64,000 bases of DNA from Kitasatospora cineracea (GCF_003751605.1 NZ_RJVJ01000002.1:1-64000); one strand, 5' to 3'. Positions 9,036 through 17,931 are shown, numbered from the stretch's first letter. Made by a program: numbers and translations. Notes: generated from the letters alone by a model not told the origin.

Positions 9036-10312
9036 GGTCGGACTCCCAACTCGCGGCTGAACTGGCGTAGCTCGGGCAAGGCGCCGCGACGGTCGCGTAC
9101 CGTCATGTCGGCCACCAGCTCCCGGATGTCCGGGCGACGCCTGATGTCCTCAGCAGCATGCCGTTCGGCGATGCGCAGGGCGCGGTAGCCCTCGGACAGT
9201 TTGCCCTGCTGGTTGAACGCCCTGGCAAGGTCCACCCACAAGGCGGCTTGTCGTTCCGGGGCTGGGATGCGGCGGCGCAGCAGTGGCCTGGCCGCCTCGA
9301 CGGCGGCGCCGGTGTCGCCCAAGGCCACCGCGGCCGACACCCGGTGCAGCGCCACGTTGGTTGGGCTGAAGTTCGCCCAGGCGTCCGGGTGATCGCGGTC
9401 GACGTACCGGGCCACTTCGTCTGCCTGGTCCAGCAGCTCGGTAGTGGTGGAGCGGTCGCCGCCGGTGCTTGCAGCGGTCACCCCACGCAGCAGCATCAGG
9501 CCGAACGCGGCGAGGTCTCCGGGTTCGCGCTGGTCGTAGTGGCCGCCGAGCTGGTCGGCGGTGTGCTGGACCATCGTGACGGCCGGTGCGGTGTGGCGTT
9601 CGCGGGCCATCAGATGGGTCTGGACCCGGACGCTGGAGGCCAGGACTATCGGGTTGCCGCTGCGTTCGGCCTCGCTCATCGCCCGCCCCACCGCGAGCCA
9701 GGCGTTGCCGGTGTCGCCGAGCTTGATCAACATACTGACGGTGGTCTGGTAAGCGGTGGCGGCCATGCTGGCCAGCATCAGGCTGTCGGTCGCGTCCTGC
9801 TGAGCACGGCGAAGGTCGGTGAGCAGTGCGGGCAGCAGGGCTTCGAGTTCGGTGTAGCGGCAGCCGTAGAGCAGCCGGCGAGCCTTCGACAGCTCCTGAC
9901 GAAGAGTGGCCTCGGCGAGCAGCTGCCGGTCGGCGAGGCCACTCGCCGTGGGCAGGAGGGCTTGGACCAGCTCCATGCTGGCGGTGTGAGGGCGGGCAGC
10001 TGGGACCGCGAGAGCTGCCACGCTGGCTGCCAGGAAGCCTCGACGCTGCATGTCGTCCGTCCTGAGATCCGTGCTGCTAGGGGAGACAGTCAGGCCCAGG
10101 CTTTCCAAGGGAATGTCGAGTTCCGCCGCGACGGCTCGCAAGATCCGTACGTCGTCGGTGCCGACGCCCTTCTCCAGCCGACTCAGCTTCGACTGGTGGT
10201 AGCCCAGTTTGGAAGCCACATCGTGTTGCGACCGGGCAGCGATCACCCGGGCGCGACGGATCACCGATCCGATCTGGCGTGCGTCGATGGCCGCTGGGAC
10301 CGTCTCCGACAT
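9032..10312 (-). CDS. XRE-family regulator with TPR-like C-terminal region
   Basis: This is a 426-aa regulator. Residues 14-70 form an XRE/Cro helix-turn-helix (RQIGSVIRRARVIAARSQ, then KLSRLEKGVG). The rest is an alpha-helical TPR-like region. A twin-arginine-like stretch (RRGFLAASVAALAVPAA, near residue 85) is common in this actinomycete family and is not taken as a secretion signal here. The start at ATG 10312 has AGGAGG spaced 4 nt away. It heads the leftward operon and is transcribed away from the ndk operon, so it is the obvious candidate regulator of both through the 506-bp intergenic region. Confidence 0.85.
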   Translation of the reverse strand: MSETVPAAIDARQIGSVIRRARVIAARSQHDVASKLGYHQSKLSRLEKGVGTDDVRILRAVAAELDIPLESLGLTVSPSSTDLRTDDMQRRGFLAASVAALAVPAARPHTASMELVQALLPTASGLADRQLLAEATLRQELSKARRLLYGCRYTELEALLPALLTDLRRAQQDATDSLMLASMAATAYQTTVSMLIKLGDTGNAWLAVGRAMSEAERSGNPIVLASSVRVQTHLMARERHTAPAVTMVQHTADQLGGHYDQREPGDLAAFGLMLLRGVTAASTGGDRSTTTELLDQADEVARYVDRDHPDAWANFSPTNVALHRVSAAVALGDTGAAVEAARPLLRRRIPAPERQAALWVDLARAFNQQGKLSEGYRALRIAERHAAEDIRRRPDIRELVADMTVRDRRGALPELRQFSRELGVRP

Positions 10313-10818
10313 GACTCCTCCTGCCACCCTCAGTCTGCCTGGCGAGGGCCGCGCCGGCCGATCTGGATCAAGATGCTATGCACGATCTGCATAGCTCACG
10401 CAGAACATGCGACAAGGCGGACCAGCCTGCTACTTCGTGGAGTTCACTTGGCAACAGCCAGGCCATCCCCGAGAGGAGCAGCTCATGCCGCCGAACCGTC
10501 GCCCGCCGCCCGTCGGTCGGCTTGCTGCACCGCGAGTGCACCGTCGCCGCACTGTGACGGCATGGTGCGAGGCGGGCGGCAGTTCCAGACTTAGGGCCGG
10601 AGCAAGGCCCGCACCTGCACAGACAGTTGCAAGGCCAGTACTGGCTGAAGTCTAGGTCGGCACCGGTCTTCGTAGGCAGTGATCAGCAGGAACGCCGTTC
10701 GACTCCTCCGCGGGTCTGCTCGGCATACCGAAAACCGCTTCACTCTCGCAGGTAACCTCGGTGCCAGACGTGTTTGATGCACCGTCAAATCGCCACTCCG
10801 GCAAGGGAAAGGGAACAA
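10313..10818. other. Divergent promoter region between XRE and ndk operons
   Basis: This 506-bp region carries the control signals for two divergent operons. It contains a perfect 7-bp inverted repeat (10376-10394, annotated separately). I found no convincing gene; the small open frames inside it lack ribosome-binding sites and recognisable sequence. Confidence 0.6.
10376..10394. promoter_or_regulatory. Dyad CTATGCA-N5-TGCATAG, candidate XRE operator
   Basis: Perfect 7-bp arms are separated by CGATC, about 64 bp upstream of the XRE start. It is AT-rich in a GC-rich context, as expected for a helix-turn-helix operator. Binding by the XRE protein is inferred from position only. Confidence 0.5.
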
Positions 10819-11328
10819 ATGACCGAGGAGACCCAGGGTCAGGTCGAGCGCACGCTTGTCCTGCTCAAGCCCGACGCGGTGGCCCGTGGTCTGTCCGGCC
10901 GGGTTCTGCAGCGGTTCGAGGACGCCGCGCTCAAGATCGTCGGCACGAAGATGAAGTGGATGGACGCCGAGTTCACCCGCAGGCACTACGCGGACTTGGA
11001 GGAGCGACTCGGTTCCGAGGTCTACAACCTGACTGCGACGTTCATGCAGCAGGGCCCGGTGATCGCCCTGGTGCTGGAGGGCTACGACGCGATCGCCACG
11101 GTGCGCAAGATCGTGGGCAGCACCTACCCGGACCAGGCGCCGGCGGGCACCATCCGCGGCGATTTCTCGCACATGAGCCGGGGCGCCAGCGTGGCCGTCG
11201 GCAAGGCGGTGGCGAACCTGATCCACGCCTCCGGCAACCGCGAGGAGGCCGCGCAGGAAGTCGACCTCTGGTTCGCCAAGGACGAGCTGTTCGACTACAA
11301 GACGCTGGCCGAGACGTACATCTACTGA
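10819..11328 (+). CDS. ndk: Nucleoside diphosphate kinase, long form
   Basis: The enzyme would transfer phosphate between nucleoside tri- and diphosphates through a phosphohistidine. The ATP-binding LLKPDAVARG segment (K17) and the active-site region NLIHASGN with H136 are present. At 170 aa it is longer than the usual Streptomyces housekeeping enzyme of about 137 aa, with extra residues around 117-132 and a C-terminal tail, so it is probably a second, divergent copy carried by the element. I start at ATG 10819 because GGGAAAGGG lies about 6 nt upstream; an upstream in-frame ATG at 10774 lacks a site. It is the first gene of a seven-gene rightward operon. Confidence 0.88.
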   Translation: MTEETQGQVERTLVLLKPDAVARGLSGRVLQRFEDAALKIVGTKMKWMDAEFTRRHYADLEERLGSEVYNLTATFMQQGPVIALVLEGYDAIATVRKIVGSTYPDQAPAGTIRGDFSHMSRGASVAVGKAVANLIHASGNREEAAQEVDLWFAKDELFDYKTLAETYIY

Positions 11329-11415
11329 TTCGGCGGCCTCCTGGGCGTCACCCCGGTGACGTCGGCCAAGTTCACCACCACGAGAACGACTGGCACGACC
11401 CAAGGAGAAGCACCG

Positions 11416-11715
11416 ATGACGAGCACGACCCGCCTGGCCTCGCCGGCCGAGCTGGAGGCGGCCTTCCAGCAGGAGTTGGCGACGGACCGCTGGGCCGCCG
11501 CCGAGACGGCGTACGCCCTGGCGCTGCGCCTGCGCGACGCCGGTGAGTGGGACACCTCGCGTGAGTGGGTGAAGCAGTGCCTCCAGCTGCTGGAGGGCTT
11601 CCCCGCCGAGACGGAGGACCAGGTGGCGACCAAGCGCACCACGGTCGGCGGCGTGCCGCTGCCGAACTACCTGCACGCGGGCGTCGTCCGCGAGCGCTTC
11701 GGCGAGCTGGCCTGA
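11416..11715 (+). CDS. Small conserved-looking hypothetical protein
   Basis: This 99-aa soluble, helical protein has no motif I can name. The start at ATG 11416 is fixed by AAGGAG 9 nt upstream. It has no signal peptide or membrane segment. The repeated pattern of acidic and aromatic residues (ELATDRWAAAETAY and EWDTSREWVKQCLQLL) suggests a TPR-like helical hairpin pair. It sits between ndk and the CYTH gene. Confidence 0.65.
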   Translation: MTSTTRLASPAELEAAFQQELATDRWAAAETAYALALRLRDAGEWDTSREWVKQCLQLLEGFPAETEDQVATKRTTVGGVPLPNYLHAGVVRERFGELA

Positions 11716-11868
11716 CGTAAGACCTGCTGGTGGTGCGGTCAGGGGAGCAGTGACCGGCCGCACCGCCAGCACACCAACCGAATACAAGATCATCTGCATC
11801 GGCCAGGGGGTACCTCAGCGCCGGTGCGGCCCCATCCGCCATGCCCAAATCAGGAGAGGACGACCGCG

Positions 11869-12450
11869 ATGGCCGTCGAGATCGAGATGCGCGCCCGGTT
11901 CGACAAGGACACCCACGACGCCCTGGTGGAGCGCCTCGTCCGTGACGGCGAGGACCTGGGCCAGGACAACAAGCTGATCCACTTCTTCGTGCTGCCGGAC
12001 CAGCTGCTCAAGGTCACCGACAACCAGTCCGCCGACACCGCCAAGATCACGCTCAAGGACAGCAGGATCGGCCAGGGTGCCGCCTTCGGCGAGACCGAGT
12101 TCGCCATCGCCAAGGAGGACGTGGCCAAGGCCGTCCAGCTCTTCGGCGCGCTCGGCTTCGAGGACACCCGGCACGAGGCCTTCAACTTCCGCCGCAACTT
12201 CCGCTTCGGCGGCGTGGAGATCGCGGTCAAGTGGAGCGAGGCGTGGGGCTACCACGCCGAGTTCGAGGTGCTGCTGCCCGACGGCGCCTCCGACGCCGCC
12301 CGCGACGAAGCTGCCGCCCAGATCCTCGACGCCGCCGCCGAGCTGGGCATCGCCGTCATGACCGAGCAGGAGCTGGCCACGTTCACCGCCGAGTTCGAGG
12401 CCAAGGAGGCCGCGCGCAAGGCTGCTGCCCAGAACGCCGAGATCCGGTAG
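11869..12450 (+). CDS. CYTH-domain protein (class IV adenylate cyclase/triphosphatase fold)
   Basis: The 193-aa protein begins with EIEMRA, matching the CYTH signature ExExK except that the lysine is arginine (R8). Further basic and acidic strands (RRNFRFGGVEIAVKWSE and YHAEFEVLL) follow the order of the eight-strand tunnel fold. CYTH enzymes act on triphosphorylated substrates such as ATP, thiamine triphosphate or tripolyphosphate; which applies here is unknown. The start at ATG 11869 has AGGAGAGG upstream. It is the third gene of the ndk operon, next to an HD-domain gene. Confidence 0.8.
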   Translation: MAVEIEMRARFDKDTHDALVERLVRDGEDLGQDNKLIHFFVLPDQLLKVTDNQSADTAKITLKDSRIGQGAAFGETEFAIAKEDVAKAVQLFGALGFEDTRHEAFNFRRNFRFGGVEIAVKWSEAWGYHAEFEVLLPDGASDAARDEAAAQILDAAAELGIAVMTEQELATFTAEFEAKEAARKAAAQNAEIR

Positions 12451-12491
12451 GGCCTCCAACCCTCAAGACCACCGAGGGGGTGGGCCGCACC

Positions 12492-13253
12492 ATGAGCACA
12501 ACCCGCACGGACAGCCTGGTCGAGCTGGCTGCCCGCAAGGAACTGCCGCTCCACCAGTTCACCGACGCCGCCACCGTCGAATGGATCAAGGCCAACCGAC
12601 CGGACTTCCCGCCGGCCTGGCCGCCGCCGCTGCGCCCCACCACGCAGACCCTCATCGAGCAGGCCGCCATCCCCACCCGATGGCTCGCCGAACCCCAGCT
12701 CGCCGACTCCATCCACGGCCACCGGCACGGCCTGCGTACAGCGGTCCTCGCCGCACTGCTGGCCGACTGGTACGGCCTGAACGAATCCGCCACGGCCACC
12801 GCGGTCATCGCGGCGGCCGTCCACGACACCCAGCGCCAGCATGACAAGGACGACCAGGGCCACGGCAACCGCGCCGCGATCTGGCTGGCCGCCAACGCCG
12901 AGCTGGTCTGGACGCACTTCCGCCGCACACCCAGCCCGAGCGAGGTCATCCAGGCCGCCACCGCCGTCCGGCTGCACGAGCTGCCGTACGAGGCCTTCAC
13001 CGCCGACGACCGAGCCGACCACGCTCGGGCCCAGCAGATCTGCGACCTGGTGAAGGCCGCCGACGCCCTCGACCGCTTCCGGCTGCCGAAGCGCACCTGG
13101 TGGCCGAATGCCGAGTTCGTCCGTGAGCCGGCCTTTGAGCAGCTGCTGCCACTGGCCTACGACCTGGTGGTCGTCTCCGAAGAGGCCTTCCTCTCCGGCG
13201 CGTCCAGCGTGGTCGCCGTCCGCTACGCCGTCGCCGAGAAGGGGTTGGTGTAG
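12492..13253 (+). CDS. HD-domain phosphohydrolase
   Basis: This 253-aa protein has the spacing of an HD metal site: H79, the H111-D112 pair in AAVHDTQRQHDKD, H124, and an aspartate in KAADALDRFR near residue 183. HD enzymes hydrolyse phosphate esters, often nucleotides or cyclic nucleotides, so a role in breaking down a nucleotide made or modified by its operon partners is possible. The start at ATG 12492 follows GAGGGGGTGGG. Its stop is 2 bp before the next GTG start, indicating coupling. Confidence 0.8.
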   Translation: MSTTRTDSLVELAARKELPLHQFTDAATVEWIKANRPDFPPAWPPPLRPTTQTLIEQAAIPTRWLAEPQLADSIHGHRHGLRTAVLAALLADWYGLNESATATAVIAAAVHDTQRQHDKDDQGHGNRAAIWLAANAELVWTHFRRTPSPSEVIQAATAVRLHELPYEAFTADDRADHARAQQICDLVKAADALDRFRLPKRTWWPNAEFVREPAFEQLLPLAYDLVVVSEEAFLSGASSVVAVRYAVAEKGLV

Positions 13254-13255
13254 CC

Positions 13256-14638
13256 GTGGACTTCCTCGACGCCTACGAGAGCTGGGCCGACGCGCACGCC
13301 TTCTTCGGTGCCAGCCTGGTGCCGGCGATGCCCAACGCCGACGACCCGCTCGGCGTGCAGAAGGCCGCCTGGGTGGACCGGCTGTCCCTCGGCACGCCCA
13401 ACGGCCAGCTGCTCCGCCGCAACGCGCTGTTCGACTCCTTGGCCAGCGGCGGCAAGCTCCACCTGCTGCACGTCACCCACGCCTTGGAGAAGATCAACCA
13501 GGACGGCGTGCTCTACCCCTCCGGCGGCTGCCTGGTCGGCAGCATCTACTGCGCGCCGCTCACCGCGACGAGCAGCGGCTTCCGCCCGCACAACCTCGGC
13601 TCCTACGTGCTCACCCGCGAAGCGCCGGCCTTCCTGGCGAAGATCGGGCGAGCGGATCACCAGCCCACCCCGCTGATCTTCGAGCTGGATCTGCCGTCGC
13701 AGGCGTACCAGGGGCTGGCCGGCGTCGACTACCTCCGCCTCGGCGCGATCCACCTGGCCATCTACACCCAGCTCGAATACCTGCTGTCGAAGACAGAGCG
13801 GCACCAACTGCGCGAGACGGTGGTCAGCCGGGTGAAGAACTCGACCGCCTTCCTGGCGTTGGCCGCCGCCATCGCCTACCAGGGTGCCACCGTCGCGCCC
13901 GCGGACTTCCTGCGGCAGCTCGACGCCACGATCCCGCGGCTGCCGATCCTCGGCTACCTGTTCTTCGAGGCGCTGTCCGAGTACGTCATGCTGCACTCGA
14001 CCAGTTCACGTACGCGCCGGCTGGCCGAGCTGGGGGAGCTGAACAACTGGCTCTACAAGGAGCTGCTGTTCGCCGTGCCGGGGATGATCGGCCGGTTCGA
14101 CCTCGCCAAGTTCCACGTGCCCAACCTCGCCGCCACCTTGGCCAAGGTCGACCGCACACTCGACCCGGGCGCCGCTGCCGCGTTCCTCACCGACCGCATC
14201 AGCCACCTGGTCGCCGCGCGCCTGTTCACCCCGGGTCAGGCGCCGGACCGCTGGCGCCACACCAAGTGGGAGTTCGACAGCCTCGCCGCCCAGCTCGGTC
14301 CGCTGCTCGGCCACCTGATCCACCGCGAGCTACGGACCTTCGGCCGGTCGCCGGACTTCTACTTCTACTTCGACCAGGTCAAGGCGCTCCAGGCCTGGAA
14401 CTACTGGAACCACCTCGACATCCCGGTGCCCTTCAACGGCACCATCCCCAAGGGCGAGATCGGCATCAACCCGGCCTACCCGGATCTCCAGTACCGGGTC
14501 TGGCGCGCCGACGCCGACGAGGCCGGCAACCTCCACCCGACCGAGCAACTGGACCTCACCCTCACCCCGCGCCTGGTCGACCTCCGCTCCACCCTGATGC
14601 GCAACAACCAGTGGACCACGGCCCCCGCGGTCGCCTGA
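13256..14638 (+). CDS. Unknown protein with a possible ADP-ribosyltransferase-like N-terminal segment
   Basis: I do not recognise this 460-aa protein as a named family. Around residues 68-100 it has LHLLHVTHALEKINQDGVLY, then GSIYCAPL. This resembles the HxT...I..xG.L pattern near the NAD site of Tpt1/DarT-like ADP-ribosyltransferase folds. The similarity is short and could be chance. The middle (about 150-330) is helical and hydrophobic without clear membrane spans, and the C-terminal part is rich in aromatic residues (SPDFYFYFDQ and WNYWNHLD). The GTG start at 13256 lies immediately after the HD gene and before a methyltransferase. Confidence 0.6.
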   Translation: MDFLDAYESWADAHAFFGASLVPAMPNADDPLGVQKAAWVDRLSLGTPNGQLLRRNALFDSLASGGKLHLLHVTHALEKINQDGVLYPSGGCLVGSIYCAPLTATSSGFRPHNLGSYVLTREAPAFLAKIGRADHQPTPLIFELDLPSQAYQGLAGVDYLRLGAIHLAIYTQLEYLLSKTERHQLRETVVSRVKNSTAFLALAAAIAYQGATVAPADFLRQLDATIPRLPILGYLFFEALSEYVMLHSTSSRTRRLAELGELNNWLYKELLFAVPGMIGRFDLAKFHVPNLAATLAKVDRTLDPGAAAAFLTDRISHLVAARLFTPGQAPDRWRHTKWEFDSLAAQLGPLLGHLIHRELRTFGRSPDFYFYFDQVKALQAWNYWNHLDIPVPFNGTIPKGEIGINPAYPDLQYRVWRADADEAGNLHPTEQLDLTLTPRLVDLRSTLMRNNQWTTAPAVA

Positions 14639-14710
14639 CCACTCGGCACCGCCCAGCTGGCCAACGCCAGCCCCTCCACCGCTCACCACGCCTACGAGGA
14701 GACGTCTGCC

Positions 14711-15451
14711 ATGCCCACGGACATTTCTGGCAATCCGTCCATCGACCTACTCGGCAAGCAGATCACCGAGCTGCTGGCCCACCCGAACATCGGCCACGGC
14801 CTCGCTCGCACGCTGCGCGCCGCCGCCAAGGAGATCGAGGTCGGCCGATACCACCGAGCCACCCAGCGCGCCTTTCCCAACGGCCCCGACGAGCAGCCGA
14901 CCAAGGTCCAGATCGGCGGCGGCAGCCACCAGCTCGACGGCTTCTTCAACATCGACCTGGTGCCGCCGGCCGACTTCCTCTGGGACGTGCGCGAGGGCAT
15001 CCCACTGGAGACCGGCACCGTCGAGCTGCTGTTCACCGAACACTTCCTGGAGCACATCGACTACCCGCGCTCCGCCAAGGGCTTCGCCCGCGAGGCCTTC
15101 CGCGTGCTCAGCCCCGGCGGACAGATCATCACCGGCGTGCCCGACGCCGCCCACGTGCTCAGCCGCTACCCGGCGGCACCCGTCGAAGCCGAAGAGATGA
15201 TCGGACGCTGGTACGCCAAGCGCACCTGCCGCGAGGACATCAACACCTACCTCGACCTGATCAACTACGTCTTCCGCGACCAAGACGACGACCCGAGTTA
15301 CACCCCGCACCTCTGGGCCTACGACGCCGAGAAGCTGAGCCAGCTGTTCACCGAGGCCGGGTTCACCACCATCGAGCCCTGGACCTTCGACGCCATCCTG
15401 GCCAACCCGAAGCGCGAGTGGGCCAGCGTCTACGTCATCGCCACCAAGTAG
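14711..15451 (+). CDS. SAM-dependent methyltransferase
   Basis: This 246-aa class I methyltransferase has motif I QIGGGSHQLDGFFNID near residue 67, an acidic ELLFTEHFLEHID segment near residue 105 and FRVLSPGGQIITGVPD near residue 137. The EHFLEHI stretch is typical of the Methyltransf_11/WcaE-like group that acts on sugars or small molecules. The acceptor is unknown. The start at ATG 14711 follows GAGGAGACG. It is the sixth gene of the ndk operon. Confidence 0.85.
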   Translation: MPTDISGNPSIDLLGKQITELLAHPNIGHGLARTLRAAAKEIEVGRYHRATQRAFPNGPDEQPTKVQIGGGSHQLDGFFNIDLVPPADFLWDVREGIPLETGTVELLFTEHFLEHIDYPRSAKGFAREAFRVLSPGGQIITGVPDAAHVLSRYPAAPVEAEEMIGRWYAKRTCREDINTYLDLINYVFRDQDDDPSYTPHLWAYDAEKLSQLFTEAGFTTIEPWTFDAILANPKREWASVYVIATK

Positions 15452-15519
15452 GAGTTCGGCCCAACCAGAGCGGTGGCCCAGCTGCAACCGGGTCACCGCC
15501 TCGCCGGGAGGCGTCCGCA

Positions 15520-16110
15520 ATGTCGCAAGTCCCCACCGCGCACAACCACCTGCTGCTGGCCGACACCCCCAACGCGGCCGGCTGGGCAAGGCGTCACACC
15601 CGTGACGTGCTGGGCCGCTGGCAGATGCCTCCCGACCTGATCGACACCGCGCTGCTGATCGTCTCGGAGCTGATCGGCAACGCCGTCCAGCACCCGGGCG
15701 ACGCCAAGCAGCCCGAGCGGCTGACCTCCGCCGAGCTGGCCAAGGTGAAGGTGATCGGCCTCAACCTCCAGCTGCGCGGCCAGGCCATGCTGGTGCAGGT
15801 CGCCGACCACGACAAGCGACCGCCCGTGCCGCAGAACGTCGACACCGACGCCGAGGGCGGACGAGGCTTGTTCCTGGTCGAACACATGAGCAGCCAGTGG
15901 GGCTACTACCACCCGCCGACCGGCGGCAAGATCGTCTGGGCCGAAGTGCGCCCGAGCAGCCCACCGAAACCGCAGCCGGCGACCGCAGAGCCTCCGCCAT
16001 CCAACCGCGCAGCCCGTTCCCGACCGTTCAAGCCCATGACCAACGAACAACTCCCCATTGGCGACCCGAACTTGATGGGTCGAGTGTTGGTGGGGCTCCG
16101 CAGGATCTGA
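15520..16110 (+). CDS. RsbW-like ATP-binding regulatory protein
   Basis: This 196-aa HATPase_c-domain protein of the anti-sigma/serine kinase type has an N-box ELIGNAVQH, a G1-like DHDKRPP and a G2 segment EGGRGLFLVEHMSSQWG. Streptomyces encode many such orphan ATPases, often beside XRE regulators. A proline-rich tail of about 50 residues is unlikely to be structured. The start at ATG 15520 follows GGGAGG. It closes the ndk operon, and with the XRE gene at the other end it may be part of the locus control circuit. Confidence 0.82.
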   Translation: MSQVPTAHNHLLLADTPNAAGWARRHTRDVLGRWQMPPDLIDTALLIVSELIGNAVQHPGDAKQPERLTSAELAKVKVIGLNLQLRGQAMLVQVADHDKRPPVPQNVDTDAEGGRGLFLVEHMSSQWGYYHPPTGGKIVWAEVRPSSPPKPQPATAEPPPSNRAARSRPFKPMTNEQLPIGDPNLMGRVLVGLRRI

Positions 16111-16332
16111 TGGGCAGTCGGCGTCGGCCCTGTACGAGTTCTGGGTCTACGAGGCCATCCGCAGTCAGTAACCTTCACTCGACTCGCCCCGGCTCACTGC
16201 CATGATCCGCCCATTCGCTCGCCCAGCCCTGATGAGGACTACCCGAAAACTCTGCACTCCGCGGTCCTGGAGGGACCGGAATCGCTCCGATGCCTCCACC
16301 GGCAAGAGCGCAGAGGCACGAGCTCACCGCTC

Positions 16333-17931
16333 TCAGCCGGACGTGTCGACCCTCTCCGCTCGGGAGGAAGGCAGTCCGCCGTCCTCATACGGAATCGATC
16401 CACTCCGAGTGACCGCATCCCTGAGGCGTGCTGCCAGATCCTCCGGAACCTCGACCCGGGCTTGGAGGGCAGGTCCGGGCTTGACCACCAGTCTGATCCC
16501 ACTGTCCAGGAGAAGCTGCCGACGCCCTGCGGTGTCCCGGGCCTGCCAAGCCGTCGCGTACGTTTCGTCGGAGTCCTCCAGAATCCACTGTGCCGGCCGC
16601 TGCGGCAGGGCTTCGAGCTCCTCTCGCCGGTGGAGCAGCGCCCGCATGCGTTCCTTCCACTCGTCCTCGTCCTCGCGACCGACAATCAGGCCTTCGTCCT
16701 TCTCCTCGCGAAGGCCCTTGATCGCCCGCTTGACCACAGCCAGATCCTCCGAGTGGTCCTCCCCCGGGATGTACCGGCGCACTGGAACGTGCCTGTCGCC
16801 GACCTTCGCGATGAAGGTCTCCTCAATCAGATCCTCCAGCTGCTGGGAGGGCTGGGACGTTCCGCAGTTCGCCCTCCCCTTCGCGCTCCCACTCGGGCAG
16901 TGGTAGTAGCTGTAGACCTTTCCACTCGACTTCTTCGGGGCGTTCTTCTGATAGAGCGGCCCGTTGCACGCGTCGCAGAACGCGACACCAAGCAATGCTG
17001 ACGTGGAAAACGTCCGGGTCTTCTTCGTGGATCTGGCCGCGAGCGCCGGCTCCAGCCTGGCCCACAGCTCTCGGTCGAAGACCGGGTCGGCGATCCTGAT
17101 CGGCAGCCCGTCCGCACCGCGGGTCTCCTTGCCACGGTGGAGTTTGTACCCGCGCAGCGACGGGGTCCTGAGCAGGTCGGCGACGACGCTGGTGGCCCAC
17201 TCGATCCCGTCGACGCTCTTCCCCTTCGAGGTCTCGGTCTTCCCCTGAGCCCTCAAATGGCGCACCAGATTCGTCGGCTCGTTGCGGCGGTTCAGCTCCC
17301 CGGCGATCTCACGGAACGACCAGCCGGCGATGTACCACTCGGCCATCTCGCGCGCCACCCCGGCCGTGTGCGGCTCCAGGCTGAGGGTCTTTCCGCCGTC
17401 CGGGTGATCCACCACCTCATAGCCGTAGGGCGCGTATCCGCCCGGCCAGCGCACCGTCTTCCGCAAGAATCGGTGGGCACCGAGAACTCGGTCCCTCGTC
17501 CGCTTGAGCTCCATCTCCGCGAAGAGCGAGGCGAGCATCAGAAAGACCTTGCTCATCATCGCCGACATCGAGTCCTTGCCCTCGTCCCGGAAGTTCAGGA
17601 CGATGCCGTCGTCCGAGAAGACGAGGATCTTGCAGTTGGCCTCAGCCCAGTGCGCCACGTCCGCGCAGTCCTTCGCCGACCGGAAGACGCGGTCCACCTT
17701 CGAGAAGATCATCGCGTCCCACAGGCTTGCCTTCTCCCCCAGCCACGGGCCGAGGTCGGGCCGGTCGAACGGGCGGACCTCGGCCGACACGTCCAGGTCC
17801 TGGAAGTAGCCGACGACCTCCCAACCCGACCGATCGGCGTAGCGTTGGCCGGTTTCCTTCTGCACCAGGTGCGAGACCTTCTCGGCCCCTTTGACCACGC
17901 TGACGCGTGCACCGACAACGGCTCTGAGCAT
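16333..17931 (-). CDS. Large serine recombinase (integrase)
   Basis: This 532-aa site-specific recombinase should integrate and excise the element. The catalytic domain starts at the N-terminus with the likely nucleophile S11 (GARVS) and continues through YFQDLDVSA and AEMELKRTRDRV. A recombinase domain follows (GGYAPYGYEV). Then comes a zinc ribbon (FCDACNGPLY to YYHCPSGSAKGRANC, about residues 315-355) and a charged coiled coil around 415-445. The length and order match phage-type large serine integrases. The ATG at 17931 overlaps, on the opposite strand, the new start of the truncated exonuclease frame. Confidence 0.92.
   Translation of the reverse strand: MLRAVVGARVSVVKGAEKVSHLVQKETGQRYADRSGWEVVGYFQDLDVSAEVRPFDRPDLGPWLGEKASLWDAMIFSKVDRVFRSAKDCADVAHWAEANCKILVFSDDGIVLNFRDEGKDSMSAMMSKVFLMLASLFAEMELKRTRDRVLGAHRFLRKTVRWPGGYAPYGYEVVDHPDGGKTLSLEPHTAGVAREMAEWYIAGWSFREIAGELNRRNEPTNLVRHLRAQGKTETSKGKSVDGIEWATSVVADLLRTPSLRGYKLHRGKETRGADGLPIRIADPVFDRELWARLEPALAARSTKKTRTFSTSALLGVAFCDACNGPLYQKNAPKKSSGKVYSYYHCPSGSAKGRANCGTSQPSQQLEDLIEETFIAKVGDRHVPVRRYIPGEDHSEDLAVVKRAIKGLREEKDEGLIVGREDEDEWKERMRALLHRREELEALPQRPAQWILEDSDETYATAWQARDTAGRRQLLLDSGIRLVVKPGPALQARVEVPEDLAARLRDAVTRSGSIPYEDGGLPSSRAERVDTSG

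Noticed and set aside
10407..10655. Small open frame in the XRE/ndk intergenic region
   Set aside because: It has no ribosome-binding site and low-complexity Arg/Pro content, and it lies across the divergent promoter.
16111..16165. Short reading GQSASALYEFWVYEAIRSQ before a stop, after the ATPase gene
   Set aside because: It looks like the tail of a protein but has no start and is too short to assign. It may be a gene remnant or chance.
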